Below are positions 1 through 7,793 of a stretch of DNA of 15,397 bases, in pieces. Origin of the DNA: JBJXFK01 sp046155505 (lineage in GTDB: Bacteria > Planctomycetota > Phycisphaerae > UBA1845 > Fen-1342); the NCBI GenBank assembly GCA_046155505.1, contig JBJXFK010000030.1, forward strand, positions 1-15,397. Direction: 5' to 3'. The notes under the pieces are model-generated. The model searched no databases. It was not told the origin of the DNA and saw nothing but the letters and a program-made list of their open reading frames with translations. A program made the position numbers and the translations under genes. The first letter of the stretch is position 1, and every line of letters begins with the position of its first letter.

Positions 1-212
1 GCTTCGAGCAACGTGCCCAGCGCCGACGGGGCGTCGGCCTTGCGATCGGTATCCGGGAATGGCGTGCTGTTCCAGCATAGCAGCGAGTCTGCGGGCACGA
101 GGTCGAGCGGTTCGGTGTCCGCCGCAATCGCCGAGAGAGGTGCGATCTGTGTCGAAAGCAGCAGCGAGATGAGCACGAGCGCCGGCGGCGCGATGCGTTT
201 CGGATTCGGCAA
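1..212 (-). CDS. Secreted protein of unknown function, 5' part only
   Basis: The first 70 codons of a minus-strand gene whose 3' end lies outside the window. The start is TTG at 212-210, chosen because an AAGGAG ribosome binding site (complement of 220-225) lies 7 bases upstream and the reading frame gives a textbook signal peptide. A short basic N-terminus (MPNPKR) is followed by a hydrophobic run rich in Leu, Ile and Ser over residues 11-25 and a likely signal peptidase I site after SAIAA (about residue 31). The mature part begins DTEPLDLVPADSLLCW. The wording 'PADSLL' resembles the start of some large planctomycete exported proteins of unknown function, but I cannot assign a family from this fragment. 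No stop codon interrupts the frame to the window edge. Confidence 0.7.
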   Translation of the reverse strand, partial: MPNPKRIAPPALVLISLLLSTQIAPLSAIAADTEPLDLVPADSLLCWNSTPFPDTDRKADAPSALGTLLE

Positions 213-348
213 CGTGCGGCTCCTTCGCGCGGTCGCGCTCCGTCGCGCCCCGTCCCGAACGCGGCTATGCGGCGGGGGCGCGGCTCGCTGCACAAAATGA
301 TACGCCCGGACGCCCCGGCGGTTCACACGCACGCGCGGACGCACGCAC

Positions 349-915
349 TTACGGCTTGACGTGCGTGTGCGACTTGGCCCATTCGTCGCGTTCGCAATAG
401 AGCATGATCACGTCGCGATAGCTGCCGCGTTTCCACGTCCGCCGCGGAATGCGCCCGCACTCTTTGTAGCCGTTCTTGGTCAGCACGCGCAGCGAGCCGA
501 CGTTTTCGGGATAAACCTCGGACAGCAGCAGCCGCAGGTTGAGCACCTCAAACGCATATCGCGTGCGCGTCCGCACGGCGTCGCTGGCAAAACCCTTGCC
601 CCAATACTCGCGGCGACCGATGGTCGTGCCGGTCATGGCGACGCCGCTCTTCCACTCGATCTTGTGCAGCCCGGCCATGCCGATGTGTTCGCCCGCGAGC
701 GTTTCGATCGCCAGCACGATGTCCGTCGGCTGATTCGAGAATTCGGCCATCGTGTCGAACCACTGCTGCTCAGCTTCGCGCGACATGGGGAAGTCGCCGG
801 AGAAGATGTTGTGCGTGATCTCCGGGTCGTTGACCCAGGCGAGAAAATTTTCGAGATGTCGCGCCTTGTCGAGCGGCACAAGCCGCGTCAGATCGCCGGT
901 CCAGCCGATGGGCAT
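349..915 (-). CDS. GNAT family N-acetyltransferase (RimJ/RimL-like)
   Basis: A 188-residue protein of the GCN5-related acetyltransferase fold, which transfers an acetyl group from acetyl-CoA to an amine. The acetyl-CoA-binding motif A is visible at about residues 98-112 (TIGRREYWGKGFASDA), with the Gly-Lys-Gly-Phe pyrophosphate loop and the helix that follows. The later segment around residues 131-150 (SEVYPENVGSLRVLTKNGY) is the typical motif B, in which Asn and the 'kNGY' stretch are conserved in the RimJ/RimL group. Length and layout fit that group, whose members acetylate ribosomal protein N-termini or small amines; the substrate here cannot be read from sequence. The ATG at 915 has AGGAG 6 bases upstream. 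The gene is divergent from the methyltransferase gene across a 225-base spacer and is probably not part of that module. A weak stem (341-348 with 361-368) surrounds its TAA stop. Confidence 0.87.
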   Translation of the reverse strand: MPIGWTGDLTRLVPLDKARHLENFLAWVNDPEITHNIFSGDFPMSREAEQQWFDTMAEFSNQPTDIVLAIETLAGEHIGMAGLHKIEWKSGVAMTGTTIGRREYWGKGFASDAVRTRTRYAFEVLNLRLLLSEVYPENVGSLRVLTKNGYKECGRIPRRTWKRGSYRDVIMLYCERDEWAKSHTHVKP

Positions 916-1140
916 GAGATGCTCCTGAGAAACTCGAAGCGGATGGTAACGCTGGCATTCGAGCGTGTCAGAGGGCGAGCATCTGCATCAAGTGGCGCTT
1001 GCGAAGTCGTTCGAATCGCGCACCGGCAGAATAGCGCGAGCAGTCTGGTGCTGTTGAGAAAATCTGAACTATGACGCTTCCCGAGATGGCGGTACCGCTT
1101 ACAATGACCCGAACGTATCCCGTACTCCAAAGGGGCGCGA

Positions 1141-2439
1141 GTGCTTCTGAATGCGTGCCAACCTGTGCTGTTCCCCGAACTCGTCGCCGAACCGACAGTG
1201 AGCGACGCCGCATCTTCGACGTTCATAGACAACATGCGTCTGCCAGTTCACCGTTGGATTCGGTTCAGCGCGGGCTTCTCCGGAGCGTGGGCGCAGCACG
1301 TCATTCAGAACGCACCATCGAACGGCGACACTCGAATTCTCGACCCATTCACTGGTTCGGGCACGACGCTCATCGCCGCAGAAGATGCCGGAGTTCCCGC
1401 CTACGGAGTAGAGGCCCATCCGTTTGTCTATCGGCTGGCGCGCGCGAAGCTGGCCCGGCGCTCGGAACCCGAGGCGTTTCGCGACATGGCCAAAGCGATC
1501 CGCGCCAGTGCGGCAGGGCGCAAGCCCGAGCTGGGAAAATATCCGAAACTGATCCGAGCTTGCTACACAGACGAAACTCTGGGCGAACTCGACTGCCTCC
1601 GTGAGGCAGTCGAAGCGACGGACGATGGTTCCGACGCCTCCCAACTCGCTTGGTTGACGCTCGTTGGCATCCTCCGTCGCTGTTCGCACGCGGGGACCGC
1701 GCAGTGGCAGTACATTCTGCCGAAGAAGTCAAAGAAAGCCCCCGCCCGTCCGCTGTTCGCCTTCGACGACATGAGCCGCACGATCCTCGCCGACATGGTC
1801 GCGTCGTCATCCGTTGACGGGGCTTCGGCCACGCTCCTGCAAGCCGACGCCCGCGATTGCGACGGTGTGCCGGACAGATTCGCCACGCTCGTGGTCACGT
1901 CACCGCCATATCCGAACAACTACGACTACGCCGACGCCACCCGACTCGAAATGTGCTTCCTTCAGGAAATCAAGGGTTGGGGCGACCTGCAATCGACAGT
2001 CCGCCGCCACTTGATACGCTCCTGTACCCAGCACGTTCCGGAGCGCGCCGTCAACCTTCACGCGGTTCTATCCGACTCGCGCTTGGATGCAATCCGCGCG
2101 GATATTGTTCCGGTGTGCGAACAACTCGCCAAGATTCGACTCTCGAAAGGCGGGAAGAAAACGTACCACCTAATGGTCGCATGCTATTTCCTCGATCTCG
2201 CGCGCGTGTGGATCGCGTTGCGGCGGGTCTGTGACAGCCCAAGCCAAGTCTGCTTCGTAATCGGTGACTCAGCCCCTTACGGCGTGTACGTTCCGGTGAT
2301 CGACTGGCTCGGTCGGCTCGCCGTGGCCGCCGGCTTCAAGTCATTTCGCTTCGACCGTACGCGCGATCGCAACGTGAAATGGAAGAACCGTAAGCACCGC
2401 GTCCCGCTCTGCGAAGGACGTCTATGGGTTGAGGGCTAG
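1141..2439 (+). CDS. Site-specific DNA methyltransferase (SPPY type, probable N4-cytosine or N6-adenine)
   Basis: A 432-residue S-adenosylmethionine-dependent DNA aminomethyltransferase. Motif I, the AdoMet-binding loop DPFTGSGTT, is at residues 68-76, and an acidic strand end (YGVEAHP, about 88-94) follows. The catalytic motif IV, TSPPYPNNYDY, is at residues 253-263. SPPY at this place is typical of N4-cytosine enzymes, but some beta-type adenine enzymes also carry it. Motif I precedes motif IV with about 180 residues between them, leaving room for a target-recognition region there. The C-terminus (about 370-432) keeps a GDSAPYGVYVP stretch and a basic end. The start is GTG at 1141 with AAAGGGG just upstream; a TACAAT box at 1100-1105 could be the -10 element. 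The next gene starts 9 bases after the stop, so the two form an operon, as expected for a restriction-modification pair. Confidence 0.9.
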   Translation: MLLNACQPVLFPELVAEPTVSDAASSTFIDNMRLPVHRWIRFSAGFSGAWAQHVIQNAPSNGDTRILDPFTGSGTTLIAAEDAGVPAYGVEAHPFVYRLARAKLARRSEPEAFRDMAKAIRASAAGRKPELGKYPKLIRACYTDETLGELDCLREAVEATDDGSDASQLAWLTLVGILRRCSHAGTAQWQYILPKKSKKAPARPLFAFDDMSRTILADMVASSSVDGASATLLQADARDCDGVPDRFATLVVTSPPYPNNYDYADATRLEMCFLQEIKGWGDLQSTVRRHLIRSCTQHVPERAVNLHAVLSDSRLDAIRADIVPVCEQLAKIRLSKGGKKTYHLMVACYFLDLARVWIALRRVCDSPSQVCFVIGDSAPYGVYVPVIDWLGRLAVAAGFKSFRFDRTRDRNVKWKNRKHRVPLCEGRLWVEG

Positions 2440-2448
2440 AGGACGCGC

Positions 2449-3312
2449 ATGGCTGAATCACCCTCTCACCGCTTCGGGCAGATCATCGGCGAAGTCCTCG
2501 AAACCGCTATTCGTCCGATCGTGGAAGGCGTCGCCAAAGAGCACGGACTGTATCTCGACGCCAAGCGCCCGCGCAACGCACGCGGCGGTAAGAGCAAAGT
2601 CGCGTGGGTGGATGGGAGGGGTAACACGCACGATCTGGACTACGTGATCGAGGCGGGCGGTACCGAAGACGTGGTCGGCGCACCCAAGGCGTTCGTCGAA
2701 ATCGCGTGGCGGCGGTACACGAAGCACTCCCGGAATAAGGCGCAGGAGATTCAGGGCGCGATCATGCCGCTGGCGGAGCGGTACGGAGACTCGCACCCGT
2801 TCCTTGGCGTCGTTCTCGCCGGCGTGTTCACCGACGGCTCGCTCAACCAACTCCGCTCGCTTGGGTTCAACATCGTCTACTTCCCGTACGAAAGCGTGGT
2901 CGCGGCGTTTGCAGCGGTCGGCATCGACGCGGCCTTTGATGAGGACACGCCTGATGTGCATCTCAAACGCAACGTAACGCAGTACGGGAAACTGAAGGCG
3001 GCCGAGCGCGAGCAGATTGGCGCGTTCCTGCGTGATCGGCACAGAGCCGACTTAGCCACATTCAGCAAGGCGTTGCGAACTACGCTCACTCGGAAAATCG
3101 CGTCGGTCTATGTCCTGCCGTTGCACGGTTCGACCAGGACACTCGGGGACGTGGCTGAGGCGATTGCGTTCATCGAGTCCTTCGATGAGTCGAAGCCGTG
3201 CGAGCCGTTCACGCGATACGAAGTCGGAGTGCGCTATAGCAACGGCGACGAGATCCGCGGTCAGTTCATGGACAAGGCGACCGCGGTCGCGTTTCTCCGT
3301 AGTATGCGATAG
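2449..3312 (+). CDS. Putative type II restriction endonuclease partner of the methyltransferase
   Basis: A 287-residue protein that I do not recognise by name. It is read as a nuclease because of its position and one motif. Residues 61-68 (HDLDYVIE) followed at 82-90 by FVEIAWRRY have the spacing and beta-strand character of a PD-(D/E)xK core: Asp62 or Asp64 and Glu84 would hold the metal. The position expected for Lys is Ala86, so the basic role would have to be taken by Arg88, Arg89 or Lys92 in the following helix (TKHSRNKAQEI). The C-terminal part (about 180-287) shows no motif I know. The ATG at 2449 has AGAGG 6 bases upstream, right after the methyltransferase stop, which implies co-transcription. 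Restriction enzymes diverge fast, so lack of recognisable similarity is normal. It could instead be a DNA-binding accessory protein. Confidence 0.6.
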   Translation: MAESPSHRFGQIIGEVLETAIRPIVEGVAKEHGLYLDAKRPRNARGGKSKVAWVDGRGNTHDLDYVIEAGGTEDVVGAPKAFVEIAWRRYTKHSRNKAQEIQGAIMPLAERYGDSHPFLGVVLAGVFTDGSLNQLRSLGFNIVYFPYESVVAAFAAVGIDAAFDEDTPDVHLKRNVTQYGKLKAAEREQIGAFLRDRHRADLATFSKALRTTLTRKIASVYVLPLHGSTRTLGDVAEAIAFIESFDESKPCEPFTRYEVGVRYSNGDEIRGQFMDKATAVAFLRSMR

Positions 3313-3394
3313 TCGTCGCTTCAAACACACCATCCAAGGGCAAGGCTTACAGTCGGAACGGGGCAGGCGAGCGGCGGCCGACTCAATCCACAAA
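3313..3394. other. Convergent spacer without a clear terminator
   Basis: The endonuclease-like gene (plus) and the TIR-like gene (minus) end facing each other across 82 bases. I see no hairpin with a T-run here, so transcripts from the two sides may read into each other. Confidence 0.4.
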
Positions 3395-4567
3395 TTACTT
3401 TCGCTTGGTGGTCGCCTCATCCTCGTTACCGAGTTCGTCTGGGTCGTCGGTCGACGCCTTCGGGGCATTGTCACGAAACGGTTGGGGGATCGACTTCGTC
3501 GGGTCAAGCCGTGTGTTCTTCAAATAAGCTGTGATGTTCTTGCGCAGCTTGGTCGACCATTCGGGCTCGCGGACCTCGTATGTAATCACGCGAAGATGGC
3601 GAAGGTCGAACGGAACGTCGTCGATACTCCCTGTCACGAATACGACCGGCTTACCAAGTGCATGTGCGAGTCCAAGTTCGTAGAAAACGTTTGGATTCTT
3701 GCCGGTCAGCTCGGCCAGAAGCACCTTTGCCTTCCGAATTTGGTCCCAAATCTGCTCCATGACCGAGCCGGTCTGGAACAAGTCGTCAGCTCGTACAGGC
3801 TCGTATCCCGCGTCCTTAATCGCGGGAAAATAGACGTCTTTGTAGTAGCGGTCGAACCACGAGCCGAATGGCATCATCACGAAGCAATCGTCGAGAAACT
3901 CGCGTATGGCGTCAGATTGCTCGGTAGCGGGAACCGACAACTCGACTTTGGCCGAAACGTCGCCGGGAGCGACTATAGTCTTGACGATCGGCTTGCCTTC
4001 ACGATCGACGGCGAAGGCTTTTAGGAACTCAAGGTTTTTGTTGAATACCGCGATGAAGGTCTCCACGCGGTCCCGTTGAATTTTGAACTCCCGAACCAAC
4101 GTGTTTCCGAAGTACTCGTCCTCGGGAATGCGCTTGTTCTCGTAGTAGGTAACCACGCGCTTGAACAAGTCAACATTGTTGAAAGCAGCCAGAAGCGCTT
4201 TCTGTCGTTGGTCGGCCGAACTGGGCGCGACAAGATCATTTCCGATTTTGGCCATCTCAACCGTGGCTGCGGCACCACTTCCAGTCACAAGTCCATATGC
4301 GTTGGCAGAGCGTAGCAAATTGAGGAATCGCCAGTCATTGGATTTGCGGAATCCCACCCACTTTGCCAGTTCGGACGCCAAAACGGGCTTTCCAGCGTTT
4401 TTCTCTTCTAGCGCTTGCGGGACCTTTATTGCCTCCTCAAGTGTGTGTCTGGCGAAATTCCACGCGCTGGTTGATCCTGCCTCAGACGTTTCGGCTCCAT
4501 CTTGCACGTTTGGATCGGGCGACCCTTTTTGCGTAGCGGCGTCTCGGCGCGTTTTTCGTCTTGCCAT
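3395..4567 (-). CDS. Predicted winged-helix (DUF5343-like) + TIR/deoxyribosyltransferase-like fusion, candidate defence effector
   Basis: A 390-residue protein in two parts. After a polar tail (1-35), residues about 36-185 look like a helical winged-helix region (SELAKWVGF, 65-73; GLVTGSG, 92-98) resembling DUF5343-type proteins. Residues about 226-350 match the bacterial TIR-like / nucleoside 2-deoxyribosyltransferase-like fold: FVMMPFG at 229-235, a conserved RADD at 259-262, and ELTGKNPNVFYELGLAHALG at 286-305. Glu297 in FYELG is the likely catalytic residue. Related domains cleave N-glycosidic bonds (NAD or nucleotides) and are common in anti-phage abortive-infection proteins. The C-terminus is disordered and ends in basic residues. 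ATG 4567 has GAGG 7 bases upstream. Base composition is clearly lower in GC than nearby genes (about 48-50% in two sampled lines), suggesting transfer. Function in defence is inference. Confidence 0.78.
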   Translation of the reverse strand: MARRKTRRDAATQKGSPDPNVQDGAETSEAGSTSAWNFARHTLEEAIKVPQALEEKNAGKPVLASELAKWVGFRKSNDWRFLNLLRSANAYGLVTGSGAAATVEMAKIGNDLVAPSSADQRQKALLAAFNNVDLFKRVVTYYENKRIPEDEYFGNTLVREFKIQRDRVETFIAVFNKNLEFLKAFAVDREGKPIVKTIVAPGDVSAKVELSVPATEQSDAIREFLDDCFVMMPFGSWFDRYYKDVYFPAIKDAGYEPVRADDLFQTGSVMEQIWDQIRKAKVLLAELTGKNPNVFYELGLAHALGKPVVFVTGSIDDVPFDLRHLRVITYEVREPEWSTKLRKNITAYLKNTRLDPTKSIPQPFRDNAPKASTDDPDELGNEDEATTKRK

Positions 4568-4574
4568 TCGTTTT

Positions 4575-4578
4575 CCTC
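4575..4578 (-). promoter_or_regulatory. Ribosome binding site of the TIR-like gene
   Basis: GAGG on the minus strand, 7 bases before the ATG at 4567-4565. It supports that start; no other in-frame start nearby has a comparable site. Confidence 0.6.
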
Positions 4579-4597
4579 GAGTACTGAGTATTGCACG

Positions 4598-4626
4598 ATA
4601 CTACCCAGCAAAAATCGCCGCCGCAA
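4598..4626 (-). promoter_or_regulatory. Candidate sigma70-type promoter of the TIR-like gene
   Basis: On the minus strand TTGCGG (complement of 4621-4626) and TAGTAT (complement of 4598-4603) are separated by exactly 17 bases, about 30 bases before the ATG. The -10 box matches the consensus at 4 of 6 positions and the -35 box at 3 of 6. This suggests the gene has its own promoter and does not depend on ispG read-through. Confidence 0.4.
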
Positions 4627-4723
4627 TCTAGCTTTCGACGGGCCCGTTTCACCGCGCGTGCTCAGCCGACGCACGATGAAGTTCGCGGTCCAGCGAGCTT
4701 CGTTCGCCGAGAGGTCCGGCTGC

Positions 4724-4741
4724 AGTGTGTCGTTTCACACT
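4724..4741 (-). terminator. Small hairpin downstream of ispG
   Basis: A perfect 6-bp stem (AGTGTG / CACACT) with a 6-base loop lies 11 bases after the ispG stop. There is no clear T-run after it, so termination is only a possibility. Confidence 0.25.
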
Positions 4742-4751
4742 TCGCGCGTCA

Positions 4752-5957
<1,206 letters not shown>

Positions 5958-5960
5958 GGA

Positions 5961-6572
5961 CTACTCCGGCGTACTCAGGGCAGCGATGAATCTTTTACAG
6001 AACGGCAATCGGTCAGCAACCTTGACCAAGTCGATGCGCTCGAGCAGCGCAAACGACACTCGCCCCTTTGCGTATGCACCGCTTGTCGTTTCTCGCGTTG
6101 CGTCGGCGAGCGCTTGGAACAGGCGCGGTTTCTCAACGCGCTCAAGTTCAGTGGTCTGAGGCAACTTCTGCGTCTTGAATCCCTGCCCGAAAAACGCCGC
6201 GAGTGTCTCAGGGGCGGCGACGAGCCAGGTCTCCATGCAGACAGCCATAAAGTGCAGGTGTTCGCCGCTCGCACCTGCGGGGCGATCCCATTTGTCCCCG
6301 CTCGATTCTCGCACATGCAACCATGGATCGATCGCATTTGCGTCCGATTGCACAACAGTCTCCGCATCAACCAGCAAAATCGCGATATCCGCGCTGCCCG
6401 ACTTCAAGTGTGTCTGAAACCGATCGAACGCCTTGCCGCGCGGCCCGCACGCGACGATTTTCGGTCGGCCGGCGCAGTAAACGACGTTTCGCAGCGCTTC
6501 GCGAAACCCCGCACGACAGCGGTTGTCCATGTCTCGCGTTCCGCCGCCTTCAACATAGATCGTCACGCTCAC
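5961..6572 (-). CDS. DUF4276 family protein (TOPRIM-like), partner of the ATPase
   Basis: A 203-residue protein with the pattern of the DUF4276 family: YVEGGG at residues 6-11, RCRAGFREAL at 18-27, ACGPRGKAF at 41-49, ILLVDAE at 65-71, METW at 113-116, AFFGQGF at 126-132 and a late SGAYAKG at 164-170. The early Glu8 and the Asp69-x-Glu71 pair at the end of a hydrophobic strand are arranged as in TOPRIM metal-binding folds, so a metal-dependent nuclease is plausible but unproven. It starts with GTG at 6572, and the GTGA overlaps the ATPase stop by 4 bases; the two proteins are almost certainly made together. ATPase + TOPRIM-like pairs are known defence modules (OLD/Gabija, PARIS with DUF4435, AbiL/RloAB), and I infer a similar role. 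The stop lies 3 bases before the ispG start. Confidence 0.82.
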   Translation of the reverse strand: MSVTIYVEGGGTRDMDNRCRAGFREALRNVVYCAGRPKIVACGPRGKAFDRFQTHLKSGSADIAILLVDAETVVQSDANAIDPWLHVRESSGDKWDRPAGASGEHLHFMAVCMETWLVAAPETLAAFFGQGFKTQKLPQTTELERVEKPRLFQALADATRETTSGAYAKGRVSFALLERIDLVKVADRLPFCKRFIAALSTPE

Positions 6573-7735
6573 CAGCGCCGCCCCCCGAGTTGACCGCTGC
6601 CGTAAAGCTGGCCGAGCGAGTACTTCTCAAGCCAGATCGCGAGCGCGACTTTATCAAGTCGTTGGAACGTCGTTCGCCCATCGTGCTTCTCGCAAACGAC
6701 TACGTTCTCGGGTCGATCACTCATCGCATCGACAAGCACCTCCGAGTGCGTCGTGACGACGAGTTGAATTCGATCCGATGCCTCGACGAGTAGATCGGCC
6801 AACACGGTCACACAATCGGGATGCAAACCGACTTCGGGTTCTTCGAGACAAACGAGCGCCGGCGGATTCGGGTCGAGCAAGATCGCCAGCAACACCAGCC
6901 AACGCATCGTTCCGTCTGAAAGCCGTGTTGCGGGCACCGTGAACGACGACTCGGCGATGTAGATTTGGGCGGTGTTGCCCTCGATGTCGACATCGACCGC
7001 GGTCGCCGGTTCGTAGAATTTCGACAGCAACGACTCCAGACGGCGGCGAACGCTGACGTCCTTTTTCAAACGCGAAAGCACGAGTGCCAAATTCGAACCA
7101 TCTTCCAGCAAGAATCTTGTCGGCAGGTCGGTTCGTTGCGGGCGGCGGATGGACGAGTTCGGCCCGCAGTTGATCTCGCGGTAGGTTCGAATGCCCTCGT
7201 AGGTTTCCTGCATTCGCGTAATTTCGGGATAAAATGTGGGATCGCTGCGCTGCGCTAGAATCGACCGAGTCCCGTCGATATCTTCGCCCCAAATTGGTGG
7301 TGCGTCAGGCGACCCAGCCTGTGCGAAAAAGGCTTTTCCGCCCTCGGACCTGAAATAGAACCGTGGCTCGTTGGCACCCGGGCGCGCGATCTGCGAATCT
7401 TGGAGTTGCTCATCAACAAATGTGAATCGGCGCGCCGACTCACAGAACTCGATGCGATGCCGCAGACAGAGTGTTGACGCAGCTTCGCGGCGGTCGGCGA
7501 CCACCTCCACACTCGCATGCGCTTCCGCCGGCCCGCCCTTCCAAATCCAATCGACGATCGGAAGCGACGTGTTCACGTTCGTGCTTGGCAGGCGACTAAT
7601 GAGATGCAGCACTTCCAGCACGTTCGATTTGCCACACCCGTTTGGCCCGATCAGCACGTTGAGTCCGCGCAGTTCGAGGCGAGTCTCGTCCGGCCCGAAC
7701 GAGAGGATGTTTCGCATGGCAATTTCGCGAATCAC
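6569..7735 (-). CDS. AAA (RecF/ABC-type, AAA_21) ATPase
   Basis: A 388-residue ATPase with an SMC/RecF-like head. Walker A GPNGCGKS is at residues 30-37, the ABC signature LSDGT at 272-276, Walker B LVCLEEPEVGLHP at 294-306, and the switch His330 in TTHSE. There is no long coiled coil; about 230 residues lie between Walker A and the signature. The C-terminus (LGQLYGSGQLGG) is like other ATPases paired with DUF4276 proteins. I take GTG at 7735 as the start because GGAG lies 8 bases upstream and translation then begins directly with MIREIAMRNILSF, the usual first strand. An ATG at 7783 is in frame but has no ribosome binding site. The ATPase probably senses an invader or a nucleic-acid state and controls the DUF4276 partner; this is inference from known ATPase/TOPRIM systems. 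Confidence 0.87.
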   Translation of the reverse strand: MIREIAMRNILSFGPDETRLELRGLNVLIGPNGCGKSNVLEVLHLISRLPSTNVNTSLPIVDWIWKGGPAEAHASVEVVADRREAASTLCLRHRIEFCESARRFTFVDEQLQDSQIARPGANEPRFYFRSEGGKAFFAQAGSPDAPPIWGEDIDGTRSILAQRSDPTFYPEITRMQETYEGIRTYREINCGPNSSIRRPQRTDLPTRFLLEDGSNLALVLSRLKKDVSVRRRLESLLSKFYEPATAVDVDIEGNTAQIYIAESSFTVPATRLSDGTMRWLVLLAILLDPNPPALVCLEEPEVGLHPDCVTVLADLLVEASDRIQLVVTTHSEVLVDAMSDRPENVVVCEKHDGRTTFQRLDKVALAIWLEKYSLGQLYGSGQLGGRRW

Positions 7736-7743
7736 GCGCGACA

Positions 7744-7747
7744 CTCC
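7744..7747 (-). promoter_or_regulatory. Ribosome binding site deciding the ATPase start
   Basis: GGAG on the minus strand, 8 bases before GTG 7735-7733. It favours this GTG over the in-frame ATG at 7783, which would add 16 residues of unlikely sequence before the first ATPase strand. Confidence 0.5.
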
Positions 7748-7793
7748 GTGGCCCCAACCAAACGCACATTCGGCGCGGCCCATTCAATGAATT

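Noticed and set aside
1001..1040. GTTCGAATC, a string like a tRNA T-loop, in the spacer before the methyltransferase
   Set aside because: The flanking bases pair at only two of five T-stem positions and no acceptor or anticodon arm can be built upstream, so it is neither a tRNA nor a convincing tRNA-derived attachment site.
1141..4567. Integrase, transposase or terminal repeats bounding the accessory block
   Set aside because: I looked for recombinase motifs and for long direct or inverted repeats around 916-1140 and 4568-4751 and found none, so boundaries of a mobile element cannot be claimed.
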